Shown piece after piece: positions 44,458 through 53,800 of a stretch of 64,000 nucleotides of DNA (positions within the stretch are counted from its first letter, which is position 1; each line of letters starts with the position of its first letter). This DNA is from Eubacterium sp. (lineage in GTDB: Bacteria > Bacillota > Clostridia > Lachnospirales > Lachnospiraceae). Position numbers and translations under genes: made by a program. The DNA lies in the NCBI GenBank assembly GCA_024690665.1, contig JAILOU010000043.1, positions 1 to 64,000 on the forward strand, written 5' to 3'. Below the pieces are notes generated by a model. It saw only the letters and a program-made list of their open reading frames with translations. It was not told where the DNA came from and did not search any database.

Positions 44458-44483
44458 GATTTAATTCCTCCTAACAAATAATC

Positions 44484-44681
44484 TTATAAGTATGGTAATA
44501 CTTTCTTCATATTCTTTGAGTTTGTCTGATCAGTAACAACTGATTTTCTAAGTTCTCTTTTCTTCTTAGTAGTCTTCTTAGTAAGAATATGACTCTTATA
44601 AGCTTTGTTACGAACTAACTTTCCTGTTCCTGTCTTTTTAAAACGCTTTGCAGCTGCTCTTTTTGTCTTTACCTTTGGCAT
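44484..44681 (-). CDS. rpmI: 50S ribosomal protein L35
   Basis: The 65-residue, highly basic protein starts [36 protein letters not shown], the L35 signature, and ends KKVLPYL. It lies between infC and rplT, the universal order, with AAGGAGG before the ATG. Confidence 0.98.
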   Translation of the reverse strand: MPKVKTKRAAAKRFKKTGTGKLVRNKAYKSHILTKKTTKKKRELRKSVVTDQTNSKNMKKVLPYL

Positions 44682-44705
44682 GATAAATTCCTCCTTAATA
44701 AGCTA

Positions 44706-45212
44706 TTATTTCTTTTCTACCAGCACCATCGACATATTTCTGCCTTCCATCTTTGGTGGTTTCTCCACTTGTGCAATATCCTCAAGTTTCTCAAGAAAAT
44801 CATCAAGAATATGCTTTGACTGCTGAACATGAGCCATCTCACGTCCACGGAAACGAAGTGTTACCTTAACTTTGTCACCTTTTTTAAGAAACTTCTTTGC
44901 AGCATTTACTTTGGTGTTCAGATCATTTTCTTCGATGTTTGGAGACATACGAATTTCCTTAACCTCAACCGTCTTTTGCTTCTTACGAGCTTCTTTTTCT
45001 CTTCGCGACATCTCGTAACGATATTTACCATAATCGATAATCTTGCATACCGGCGGCTTTGCAGTAGGTGCAACTTTTACCAAATCAAGTTCTGCTTCTT
45101 CGGCAAGCTTTAACGCTTCCCTTGACGACATGATTCCAAGCTGTTCCCCATTCTGACCGATAAGTCGTACTTCTCTGTCTCTGATCTGTTCATTAATAAA
45201 TAAATCGCTAAT
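44706..45212 (-). CDS. infC: translation initiation factor IF-3 with ATT start codon
   Basis: The complete IF-3 needs a non-standard start. Reading from ATT at 45210-45212 gives a 168-residue protein whose N-terminal domain contains INEQIRDREVRLIGQNGEQLGIMS; an ATG start at 45131 would cut off this conserved part. GGAGGTG is placed eight bases before the ATT. An ATC one codon upstream (45215) is a second candidate. Rare AUU-type starts are a known property of infC and allow IF-3 to limit its own translation. Other family motifs are PPVCKIIDYGKYRYE and VTLRFRGREMAH. Confidence 0.93.
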   Translation of the reverse strand: MSDLFINEQIRDREVRLIGQNGEQLGIMSSREALKLAEEAELDLVKVAPTAKPPVCKIIDYGKYRYEMSRREKEARKKQKTVEVKEIRMSPNIEENDLNTKVNAAKKFLKKGDKVKVTLRFRGREMAHVQQSKHILDDFLEKLEDIAQVEKPPKMEGRNMSMVLVEKK

Positions 45213-45227
45213 GATTTACACCTCCAT

Positions 45228-45333
45228 AAAAAAAGTGGATAGGTAGACTATCCACAAATCAAACTAACACATTAAGTGCTGTTAAGATATAAAAACCAGG
45301 GTCGCGTAACTTGCGCCGAGGTGAGAGTGGATA
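45228..45333 (-). ncRNA. L20-type leader with transcription attenuator before infC
   Basis: In the minus-strand transcript GTGGATAG and CTATCCAC (45248-45255 and 45235-45242) form a terminator stem followed by seven T (45228-45234) and the infC ribosome-binding site. An upstream segment TATCCAC (45327-45333) has the same sequence as the 3' arm, so it can pair with the 5' arm and act as antiterminator. The infC-rpmI-rplT operon of B. subtilis is controlled by L20 through such an attenuator; assignment here is by position and structure. Confidence 0.75.
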
Positions 45334-45359
45334 CTCTACTTCTTTCTAACAACTCAATT

Positions 45360-45388
45360 ACTTTAACACACATATATTACAAAGTCAA
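45360..45388 (-). promoter_or_regulatory. promoter of infC-rpmI-rplT
   Basis: On the minus strand TTGACT (45383-45388), a 17-bp spacer and TAAAGT (45360-45365) with TGT before it (extended -10). The leader to infC is about 140 bases. Confidence 0.7.
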
Positions 45389-45405
45389 CGACTTTTGTTT
45401 TTTTC

Positions 45406-45434
45406 TTGTGTAAAAATAACATATCTTCTATAAT
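45406..45434 (+). promoter_or_regulatory. promoter of the PHP phosphoesterase gene
   Basis: TTGTGT (45406-45411), a 17-bp spacer and TATAAT (45429-45434), divergent from the infC promoter. Confidence 0.65.
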
Positions 45435-45494
45435 ATAAGAATCTTAGCGGAATCTGTCAAGATATAACCGCTTTATAAAGAAAGGATATATGAT

Positions 45495-46346
45495 ATGAAT
45501 ACACCATGCATTGATTTGCACGTACATTCCACAGCCTCTGATGGAACATTTACACCGACCGAGCTGATTGCACAGGCTAAAGAAAGTAATCTTCTTGCCA
45601 TGGCACTTACCGACCACGACTCTATCGATGGTCTTAAGGAAGCGCAAAAAGCTGCTGATGAAGCTGATATTGAATTCGTCCCGGGCATCGAACTTTCTAC
45701 CGATCATAATGGTAAGGAACTTCATGTCGTTGGACTTTATCTCGATCAGGAGAACAAAAAACTGAACGAAAATCTCGTTAATTTTGTCAACGAACGCGAT
45801 GGCCGAAATGCCAAGATGTGTGAACTTCTTCAAAAAGAAGGTTTTGACATTACTATGGAAAAGCTTTTGGCATTTGCCGGAACCGGTGTACTTACCCGGG
45901 CTCACTTTGCAAACTATTTAGTCGATAATGGTTATGTGAAAAATATCAAAGCCGTATTCAATGAATATCTTGGTAATGACTGTCGTTGCTTTGTCGATCG
46001 TACTTTAATTCAGACGACAGAAGCCATCAAGCTGATCAAACAGGCAGGTGGTGTTGCGATATTGGCACATCCCGGATTGTATTCTTATGGTGATGAACAG
46101 ATGCGTGCCGCTCTTGACTTATTTAAAGAAGCCGGTCTGGATGGATTAGAAGCTATCTATTCAACCTACTCTTCTGCAGATGAACGTTACTTCAAAGAAC
46201 TCTCAAAGGAATACGGCTTATTAATTTCAGGTGGATCTGATTTTCACGGTACGAATAAGCCGGACATCAAACTTGGAACCGGTAAAGGCTCTATGTTTAT
46301 CCCATATGAGGTATTACAAAAAATCAAAGATTTTCATAACAAATAA
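45495..46346 (+). CDS. PHP domain phosphoesterase, YciV/TrpH-like
   Basis: The 283-residue protein has the PHP metal-binding motifs DLHVHSTASDGTFTP at residues 5-19, ALTDHDSIDGL near 36, PGIELSTDH near 60, LAHPGLYS near 192 and SGGSDFHG near 250. Relatives include E. coli YciV (RNase AM), a 5'-3' exonuclease acting on short RNA and pAp. AAGGATA precedes the ATG. It is a single-gene transcript that meets a bidirectional terminator. Confidence 0.87.
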   Translation: MNTPCIDLHVHSTASDGTFTPTELIAQAKESNLLAMALTDHDSIDGLKEAQKAADEADIEFVPGIELSTDHNGKELHVVGLYLDQENKKLNENLVNFVNERDGRNAKMCELLQKEGFDITMEKLLAFAGTGVLTRAHFANYLVDNGYVKNIKAVFNEYLGNDCRCFVDRTLIQTTEAIKLIKQAGGVAILAHPGLYSYGDEQMRAALDLFKEAGLDGLEAIYSTYSSADERYFKELSKEYGLLISGGSDFHGTNKPDIKLGTGKGSMFIPYEVLQKIKDFHNK

Positions 46347-46386
46347 AAAGAATCGGAAAAGGCGTCAAAACCTTTTCCGATTTTAT
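46347..46386. terminator. bidirectional terminator between the PHP and HAD genes
   Basis: AATCGGAAAAGG (46351-46362) and CCTTTTCCGATT (46371-46382) form a 12-bp stem, with T-rich and A-rich flanks on the two sides. Confidence 0.9.
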
Positions 46387-47193
46387 TTACATAAACTTTG
46401 TGATGACTTCCGCAATGCCATCATGATTATTATCTGCTTTTGTAATATAATCCGCTTTTTTTAAGACCCCCGGATTAGAATTACTCATGGCAACTCCAAC
46501 TCCCGCCATTTCAATCATCGACAAATCATTTTCTTCATTGCCAACCGCAATCGTATCTTCTCTGGCAATTTCAAGCAGCTTTGCAGCATCTAACATCGCA
46601 TGCCCCTTAGTCGAATCAAGCGGCGTATATTCCAAATATTCCGGCGTAGAAAAAAAGCTTAGACACCTTCCGTTCACAGCCCTGTCTGCTACCTGTTTAA
46701 ATCTTGCAAGCGCATCATGATCTTCCAGATTCGAAAGAAGCACCTTGGGCGGACGCTCTATTCCTCTTGGACAATCTTCCCTGCATTCATAAGGAAGCCC
46801 GGTAAGCTGAATATATTGATGAATCTGCGGTGCTTCACGTCTTGTCAAAACTTTGTCATCAGAATAAGTATGAATATACTGTCCATACTCATCTGCCAAA
46901 TCGAACAAAGTCTGCACAAGTCCCAGGTCCATCGTTTTTCTCGAGAGCACTTTCTCATGATCTAAATCATATAAAATTCCGCCATTCATAGCAATCAACA
47001 AACTACCCGGAACATCCGGAAGATACTTCTTCGCACATCTACGCGCGCTCGCAAGTGGTCTTCCACTCGCAATCATGACTTTGTGGCCATCTTTCACGGC
47101 ATTTTTTATTGCATCTGATGTTTTAACTGTAACAGTCTTATCGTCTGTCAAAAGCGTACCATCAAGGTCAAGCACCAATAATTTCTTCGTCAT
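46387..47193 (-). CDS. Cof-type HAD-IIB phosphatase
   Basis: The 268-residue protein starts LLVLDLDGTLLTDDKTV (nucleophile Asp in DLDGT), has MIASGRPLASARR near residue 42, a C2-type cap with MNGGILYD, a lysine near 210 (STKGHAM) and the final motif AVGNEENDLSMIEMAGVGVAMSN. These are Cof-type sugar-phosphate or flavin-phosphate phosphatases; the substrate is not predictable. It begins directly after the stop of the DUF815 gene. Confidence 0.9.
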   Translation of the reverse strand: MTKKLLVLDLDGTLLTDDKTVTVKTSDAIKNAVKDGHKVMIASGRPLASARRCAKKYLPDVPGSLLIAMNGGILYDLDHEKVLSRKTMDLGLVQTLFDLADEYGQYIHTYSDDKVLTRREAPQIHQYIQLTGLPYECREDCPRGIERPPKVLLSNLEDHDALARFKQVADRAVNGRCLSFFSTPEYLEYTPLDSTKGHAMLDAAKLLEIAREDTIAVGNEENDLSMIEMAGVGVAMSNSNPGVLKKADYITKADNNHDGIAEVITKFM

Positions 47194-48471
47194 CTATCGT
47201 TCCTCGCAGGTACCTAATATATGATCGATGAACTGCTGTGCGCTACGACCGGATAATCCGCTATGGTTCAGCTCCCACTTATTCGCTTCTAATAAGAGCT
47301 GTTCCTTATCCATGGTGATACCGTGTTTATCTGCCAGTACTTCCACGATATGTTTAAATTCTTTTTTATCCGGAGCGCAAAAGAAGATCTGTACGCCAAA
47401 TCTTGATACCAAAGATAATTTTTCCTGTACCGTATCGGAAGCATGCAAGTCATCACGTCTTTCTTCTTTATCCGAGAACTTCTCCCGAACCAGATGACGA
47501 CGATTCGATGTTGCATAAATCAGCACATTGTCCGGTTTCTTTTCGAGTCCGCCTTCAATAACGGCCTTAAGATACTTATACTCAATCTCAAATTCTTCAA
47601 ATGATAAATCATCCATATAGATAATAAACTTGTAGTTTCGATTCTTAATCTGTGCAATTACATCATTCAAATCCTTAAACTGATGCTTATATACTTCAAT
47701 CAGTCTTAACCCCTGGTCATAATATTGATTGACAATTGCTTTGATACTAGAAGACTTACCGGTTCCGGCATCTCCGTAAAGCAGACAGTTGTTTGCGCTA
47801 TATCCTTTCACAAAACTTTCTGTATTCTCAATCAGTTTCTTTTTCGGAATCTCATATCCAACCAAATCATCAAGCGATACATGTGCAATATTAGAGATTG
47901 GTGTAATTACAGTATTACCATCTTCCCGCGCAATGCGAAATGCCTTATGAAGACCAAGTTCACCCACTCCAAATCGCTTATAAAAGTCCGTAACATATCC
48001 CATAAACTGTTTTTCATCACTTGCGGCCGGAAGGTTCTTAGACAGCTCCACGATATGATCTCGAATTCGCTTGTTAAAAACCTTGGAATTCTCATTAACA
48101 TTTTTATATTGCTCCATCACTTCGACAAATTCAGTCGGAAATCCGGCCTGTTTAAAATCATAAGAAAACAGACTGCGAAAGATTTCAAAATCGTGCATGG
48201 CAAGCGGATTAATACTTCCGTCAACCATTCCTTTTCCTTCGCAGGCAAGACTGTAAGAATTCTCATTATTCGCAATCAGAAAGGCCAGATAATTGTGCCA
48301 GATATTGCCTTCAAATCCATAGGAAGACGCCAGGTCTATTAACCGATGAAAAGCCTGATAAAAAAGCTCCTCATTACCTTCATATCCTTCTTCCATCAAT
48401 GTGCAAAAATCCTCCAGCACATCACCATGATTAAATTCTTTATAAATAACTAATTTTGATATTAACTTCAT
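47194..48471 (-). CDS. DUF815 family AAA ATPase
   Basis: The 425-residue protein has an N-terminal helical region of about 200 residues without known motifs and a C-terminal AAA module: Walker A YGDAGTGKSSSIKA near 236, Walker B FIIYMDDLSFEEFE near 283, and YATSNRRHLV near 318. DUF815 ATPases are widespread but uncharacterised. It lies between pheA and the HAD gene with a 14-bp gap to pheA, so the three are likely one transcript; a functional link is not evident. Confidence 0.85.
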   Translation of the reverse strand: MKLISKLVIYKEFNHGDVLEDFCTLMEEGYEGNEELFYQAFHRLIDLASSYGFEGNIWHNYLAFLIANNENSYSLACEGKGMVDGSINPLAMHDFEIFRSLFSYDFKQAGFPTEFVEVMEQYKNVNENSKVFNKRIRDHIVELSKNLPAASDEKQFMGYVTDFYKRFGVGELGLHKAFRIAREDGNTVITPISNIAHVSLDDLVGYEIPKKKLIENTESFVKGYSANNCLLYGDAGTGKSSSIKAIVNQYYDQGLRLIEVYKHQFKDLNDVIAQIKNRNYKFIIYMDDLSFEEFEIEYKYLKAVIEGGLEKKPDNVLIYATSNRRHLVREKFSDKEERRDDLHASDTVQEKLSLVSRFGVQIFFCAPDKKEFKHIVEVLADKHGITMDKEQLLLEANKWELNHSGLSGRSAQQFIDHILGTCEER

Positions 48472-48485
48472 TGTACTACCTCTTT

Positions 48486-49625
48486 TTATTTATGCATTTT
48501 ATAGCAACCAAGAATCTGCACATTACCAGCCTCCGTCAAAAGACCAATCAGTGCGTTCGCCATTGCATCATCTTCAAGTGTACCATCCACTTCTACGAAG
48601 AAGCGGTACTCAAAGTTTCGTCCAGGTATTGGTCTGGAACTGATTTTCGTAAGGTTAAGTCCATTGTAAATAAAATGTGACAACATATAATACAAAGAAC
48701 CGGATTTATTCGGAAGTTCAAAACTAATTGTAACCTTATCCGAGTCCTTGGTATAAACGCTTTCCTTCGAAACGATAATAAAAAGCGTTGCATTCGTATC
48801 TACATTAATAATATCTTCACTTAAAATCTCAAGCTGATAGATGTCGGCATTTAATTTATTACCAATAGAAGCCTTTGTTTTGTCTGCACTATCTTTCACT
48901 CGCATCGCCGCAACAGCGGTATTTTCAACTCTCACCTGTTTCATCTGACGATTGTTATTTAAAAAGATAGAACACTGGCTAAGCGCCTGTGGATGTGAAA
49001 TCACTTCCGTAATGTCTTCCATCTTCGCTCCAGGAAGCCCCAAAAGCGCGTGGCGTATCGGAATCAGCATCTCTCCTACAATATGATGTCCATATTCTGT
49101 CATCAAATCATAATTTTCGGAGATATCGCCCGCCGTTGTGTTTTCAATTGGAAGCACTGCATAATCCGCATCTCCTGACTTCAATGCCTCCATCGCATCC
49201 CGCCAGGTCTCCACATGATAAGAGTTTTCCGGTTTGTGAAAAAAGGCATTCATCGCAACCTGCGAATAGGCGCCATCTGTTCCTTGAAACACAATGGTTT
49301 TTCCTTTAACCTCCAGTTGTTCAATCTTTTGAAATCCAAGATCATAAGCCCCTTTAATTTCACGAATCAGCTGATACTGTCTCTTTCTTGAGATGGACAT
49401 AATCTGCTCATATAATTCTTTAATTGCTTCATTTTCAAAATCACTTTCGGCTGCCTGACACACCTGCTCAAGTTTGGATGCTTCTCGTTTCGCATCCTGC
49501 ACTGCCATTGACGTCTCAATCTTGTAAGATGCAACCTGCTCGGACAGCTTCATTCTGTGGCAATATAGTTTGACAAGCTGCTCGTCAGTTTCGTCAATCT
49601 GCTTTCTGATACTTTGTAAATCCAT
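48486..49625 (-). CDS. pheA: bifunctional chorismate mutase / prephenate dehydratase
   Basis: PheA makes phenylpyruvate for phenylalanine. The 379-residue protein has an AroQ-type chorismate mutase at residues 1-90 (MDLQSIRKQIDETDEQLVKL), a prephenate dehydratase domain (FQGTDGAYSQVAMNAFF near 111, PIENTTAGDISENYDL near 160) and a C-terminal ACT domain (NKSGSLYYMLSHFIYNGLNLTKISSRP) that gives feedback inhibition by phenylalanine in relatives. AAGGAGG lies ten bases before the ATG. Confidence 0.95.
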   Translation of the reverse strand: MDLQSIRKQIDETDEQLVKLYCHRMKLSEQVASYKIETSMAVQDAKREASKLEQVCQAAESDFENEAIKELYEQIMSISRKRQYQLIREIKGAYDLGFQKIEQLEVKGKTIVFQGTDGAYSQVAMNAFFHKPENSYHVETWRDAMEALKSGDADYAVLPIENTTAGDISENYDLMTEYGHHIVGEMLIPIRHALLGLPGAKMEDITEVISHPQALSQCSIFLNNNRQMKQVRVENTAVAAMRVKDSADKTKASIGNKLNADIYQLEILSEDIINVDTNATLFIIVSKESVYTKDSDKVTISFELPNKSGSLYYMLSHFIYNGLNLTKISSRPIPGRNFEYRFFVEVDGTLEDDAMANALIGLLTEAGNVQILGCYKMHK

Positions 49626-49671
49626 GGCCTAACAGCCTCCTTTGATTGATTCCTGCGGACATAATAATTCT

Positions 49672-49700
49672 TTGTATTTTAACAACCATTATAATATAAT
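49672..49700 (+). promoter_or_regulatory. candidate promoter of the beta-propeller membrane protein gene
   Basis: TTGTAT (49672-49677), a 17-bp spacer and TATAAT (49695-49700). The A/T-rich block here probably also holds the divergent pheA promoter, for which I see no clear -35. Confidence 0.6.
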
Positions 49701-49760
49701 ATTTACAGGGAATTATGATAATCCTAAGTGATTATACTACTATCTTAAGAACTATCGCAA

Positions 49761-49776
49761 GTGACCATGTGGTCAC
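49761..49776. promoter_or_regulatory. 16-bp palindrome upstream of the beta-propeller gene
   Basis: GTGACCA and TGGTCAC flank a 2-bp centre, a perfect palindrome lying between the predicted promoter and the ribosome-binding site. As RNA the 2-base loop is too tight, so a protein-binding DNA site is more likely than a hairpin. Confidence 0.5.
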
Positions 49777-49804
49777 CTACTAATCATTGTTGAGGGGTTT
49801 TATT

Positions 49805-50830
49805 ATGAGAAGTGAAACAAAAAGATTTTTAATCATTGTCATTATTATTGTTGCGGGGATTGTTGCATTACTCATTTTCAAGGAAAAACACAACTTCACC
49901 AAGATGAACGAAGAATATGTCAATGGAAATACCGATGGGAACCTGTACAATAACGGACTGTTTTGCGAATATGAAGATACGATCTATTTCGCAAATCCAT
50001 CTGATAACTATCGGTTGTATTCCATGGATTTAACCGGCAATAATCTGCAAAAAATGTGCGATGATGCCGTTTATTCCATCAACGCAGATGCAAATTATCT
50101 GTATCTGATTCGAGACAACTCCGAATCCACCGATTATATGTCCTTCATGCATTTTAACAATTATGCATTATATCGCTGTGAGCATGACGGTTCGAACATG
50201 AAGGTTATGGATACCGATCCATGCCTGTATGCAAGTTTAGTCGGTAACTACATCTATTATCTGCACTATGATAATGAAGTAGCCACGAAAACTTATCGCG
50301 TCTGCATCAATCTAGATGATCCCGAAGAGGTATTTGATGAGCCAAATTATACTTGCAGCACGAAAGCAGAATCTATCTATTATGTCGGCACCGATAACGA
50401 TCATGACATTCACAAATTAAACACCGAAACCGGTGCCAAAACTTTAATTAAATCCGGCAATTACTGGATGGTTCAGGAAAATGGCGGTTTTCTCTACTAT
50501 CTCGACAATACAGATGGTTACAAATTAAAACGAATCTTGTTAACCGACCCTGAAAATTCTGAAGAAACACTGGTCAATGGCTGGGTAGAAAACTATAACA
50601 CCATAGGAAGCGTCCTCTTCTATCAGTATCACGAAAACTCAGGTACCAATTCCGGTCTATATCGAATGGATTTATCGACGCTTGAATCCACCAAGATTGT
50701 AGCCGGCGAATTCAAAAACATTAACTGTACCAGTACCTATACCTATTTTCATGATTATGATGATTCCGGTTCCATGTACATGGTACCGACATATGGGAAT
50801 ACCGCATACAGTGTATTCGCACCACAATAA
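49805..50830 (+). CDS. membrane-anchored DUF5050 / beta-propeller-like protein
   Basis: The 341-residue protein has a basic start and one membrane helix (about residues 9-27, IIVIIIVAGIVALLIF), then an extracellular region with repeated segments of the type IYFANPSDNYRLYSMDLTG, YLYLIRD and IYYLHYDN, about 40 residues apart. This is the DUF5050 pattern, thought to form a beta-propeller. No catalytic residues are recognised; a sensor or surface-binding role is possible. The ATG at 49805 has GAGGGG upstream; TTG codons at 49787 and 49790 are less likely. Confidence 0.8.
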   Translation: MRSETKRFLIIVIIIVAGIVALLIFKEKHNFTKMNEEYVNGNTDGNLYNNGLFCEYEDTIYFANPSDNYRLYSMDLTGNNLQKMCDDAVYSINADANYLYLIRDNSESTDYMSFMHFNNYALYRCEHDGSNMKVMDTDPCLYASLVGNYIYYLHYDNEVATKTYRVCINLDDPEEVFDEPNYTCSTKAESIYYVGTDNDHDIHKLNTETGAKTLIKSGNYWMVQENGGFLYYLDNTDGYKLKRILLTDPENSEETLVNGWVENYNTIGSVLFYQYHENSGTNSGLYRMDLSTLESTKIVAGEFKNINCTSTYTYFHDYDDSGSMYMVPTYGNTAYSVFAPQ

Positions 50831-50832
50831 AA

Positions 50833-50867
50833 CCAAAAGGACAAGAGTTTTACTCTTGTCCTTCTTT
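50833..50867. terminator. bidirectional terminator between the DUF5050 gene and polC
   Basis: AAGGACAAGAG (50837-50847) and CTCTTGTCCTT (50853-50863) form a perfect 11-bp stem with a 5-base loop and A- and T-rich flanks. Confidence 0.92.
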
Positions 50868-53800
50868 TAAACAAAATCAAATAGTGACAACTGGTTGGTC
50901 TCCGGCAGATCGCTTAAGATTCCCAGATCTACCATAAGTTCAATAACGGTCTTACTTGCCTTGGTCCGTTGTCTAAAATCATCTCTTGATAAGAACTCGC
51001 CCTGTTTTGCTGCTTCTTCCACAGCATCGGCCGCCTTATCTCCAAGACCTTCAATCGAAGAAATACTAGGCATCAGCTTTCCATCAATAATCTGGAAATA
51101 GTGCGCCTTTGCTTTATAGATGTCAAAATCACAAAATTCAAATCCACGTGCATACATCTCCTGCACAATTCGCATATCCTTAACGGTGTCCAATTCCTTC
51201 TTGGATGGATCTTCCTTTTTCATGATTTTATCCATTTCAAATTCCAACCGGTCTTTTCCCTGGCACATCAGTTCATAACTAAAGGCCGTCGCACGAATCG
51301 AGAAAAACGCTGCATAATACGCAAGCGGGTAATACACCTTACAATAAGCAATTCTCCAGGCCATCATAACGTAAGCAGCTGCATGTGCTTTCGGGAACAT
51401 ATACTTAATCTTTTTACAAGACCAGATATACCAATCCGGAACGCCATGTTCTTTCATGATTTCTTCCCATTCCGGTTTTAACCCTTTTCCTTTACGCACG
51501 GCTTCCATAATGGTAAAGGACTGCTCACTTTCTACGCCCATACCAATCAGATAGGTCATAATGTCATCTCGCGTACAGATTGCTGTCGCAATCGTTGCAT
51601 TACCCTGTTTGATAAGTTCCTGCGCATTTCCAAGCCATACATCCGTACCGTGAGACAGACCTGAGATACGAATCAAATCTGAGATGGACTGTGGCTTCGT
51701 GTCAATTAACATCTGAATTACAAAGTCCGTTCCAAATTCCGGGATTCCAAGTGAACCAAGCGGTACCCCGCCAATATCTTCCGGTTTCACGCCAAGCGCG
51801 CTGGTATCCTGAAACAGCGACATGACCTTTTGGTCGTCAAATGGAATCTCTGTCGCATTGATGCCGGTCAAGTCCTCTAGCATACGAATCATGGTCGGAT
51901 CGTCGTGTCCGAGTATATCAAGTTTTAACAGGTTATGGTCAATGGAATGGTAATCAAAATGCGTTGTAATGACATCAGTTGTCATATCATTGGCCGGATG
52001 CTGTATCGGCGTAAACGAATTCATATCCTCGCCCATTGGCAATACAACGATTCCGCCCGGATGCTGTCCGGTGGTTCGCTTAATTCCAACGCAGCCTTGT
52101 ACAATTCGGTCAATCTCGCAGTTTCGTTTAGATACGCCATGCTCTTCATAATATTTTTTCACATAACCAAATGCCGTCTTATCGGCAAGCGCTCCAATCG
52201 TACCTGCACGGAACGTCTGACCTTCCCCAAAGATTACTTCTGTATATCGATGAGCTTTACCCTGGTAATCTCCGGAGAAATTAAGGTCAATATCAGGCTC
52301 TTTATTTCCCTTAAATCCAAGGAATGTCTCAAACGGAATATCAAAGCCATCTTTTACCAGCTTATGGCCACACACCGGACAATCCTTATCCGGAAGGTCA
52401 CAACCGGAACGACCGGCGTATTTTTTAACTTCTTCCGAGTCAAAATCTGAGTATTTACAATGTTCGCATCGATAGTGAGGGCTAAGCGGATTAACCTCTG
52501 TAATTCCCGACATCGTAGCGACAAAGGAAGACCCTACCGATCCTCTTGAACCAACAAGATATCCATCTTCATTGGACTTCCATACAAGTTTCTGCGCAAT
52601 GATATACATAACCGCATATCCATTGGAAATAATAGAATTAAGTTCTCTGTCGAGCCGCTCTTGCACAATCTCCGGCAGTTCCTCTCCATACATTTCATGA
52701 GCCTTGTTATTACAGATATCACGAAGCATCTGATCGGAATTTTCAATGACCGGTGGACACTTATCCGGTCTTACCGGCGTAATCTTCTCGCACATATCCG
52801 CAATCTTATTCGTGTTGGTTATCACAACTTCCTGCGCCTTTTCACTGCCAAGATACTCAAATTCTGCAAGCATCTCTTCTGTGGTACGAAGAAATAACGG
52901 TGCCTGTTCATCAGCATCTTTAAATCCTTTTCCGGCCATAATGATTCTTCTGTATACTTCATCTTCCGGATTCATAAAATGGACATCACAGGTTGCAACC
53001 ACCATCTTGTTAAACTCTTCTCCAAGTTTTACAATGCGCCGATTGATATCTTTGATATCTTCCATGGAGGAAAGACGCGGCTTATCTCCGCGAATCATAA
53101 ATTCATTATTGCCAAGCGGCTGAATCTCGAGATAATCATAAAACTCAACCAGTCTTGCAACTTCCTGCTGAGACTTTCCATCAAGAAGTGCCTGATAAAG
53201 TTCTCCTGCTTCACAGGCCGAACCAATAATCAGACCTTCCCTGTATTTTAAGAATTCACTTTTTGGAATTCTTGGTCTTCTATAATAGTATTTTAGATGC
53301 GACAGCGAAATCAACCGGTACAGATTAATTCTTCCGATGGTATTGGTCGCAATAATAATCGCATGATACGTCGAAAGCTTTTTCACGCGTTCCGGTGAAG
53401 ATGCTGCAAGTTCATTCAGTTCTTTTAGATTCGTAATGCCCCTGTCCTCAAGCATAGAAATCTGTTTTAACAAGATATTAGCTGTACACTCCGCATCATC
53501 TACCGCCCGGTGATGATGTTCTAGGGATACTCCGAGTTTTTTTGCGACATTATCCAAAGTAAACTTTGCTACATCCGGCATCAAAAGCCTTGCAATCTGC
53601 ATCGTATCGGTAACGGTAAATGCGCAGGCCAATCCTTGATCTTCACTATTCTTTCGAATAAATCCCATATCAAAATCCGCATTATGTGCAACCACAACGC
53701 AGCCTTCACAAAATGCAAAAAACTTAGGCAGTACATCCTCAATAACCGGTGCACCGATAACCATCTCATCCGTAATAGAAGTCAGATTTTGAATTTCAAA

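Noticed and set aside
47725-48342. 205-codon plus-strand open frame opposite the DUF815 gene
   Set aside because: No start signal or recognisable domain; the opposite strand encodes a clear ATPase.
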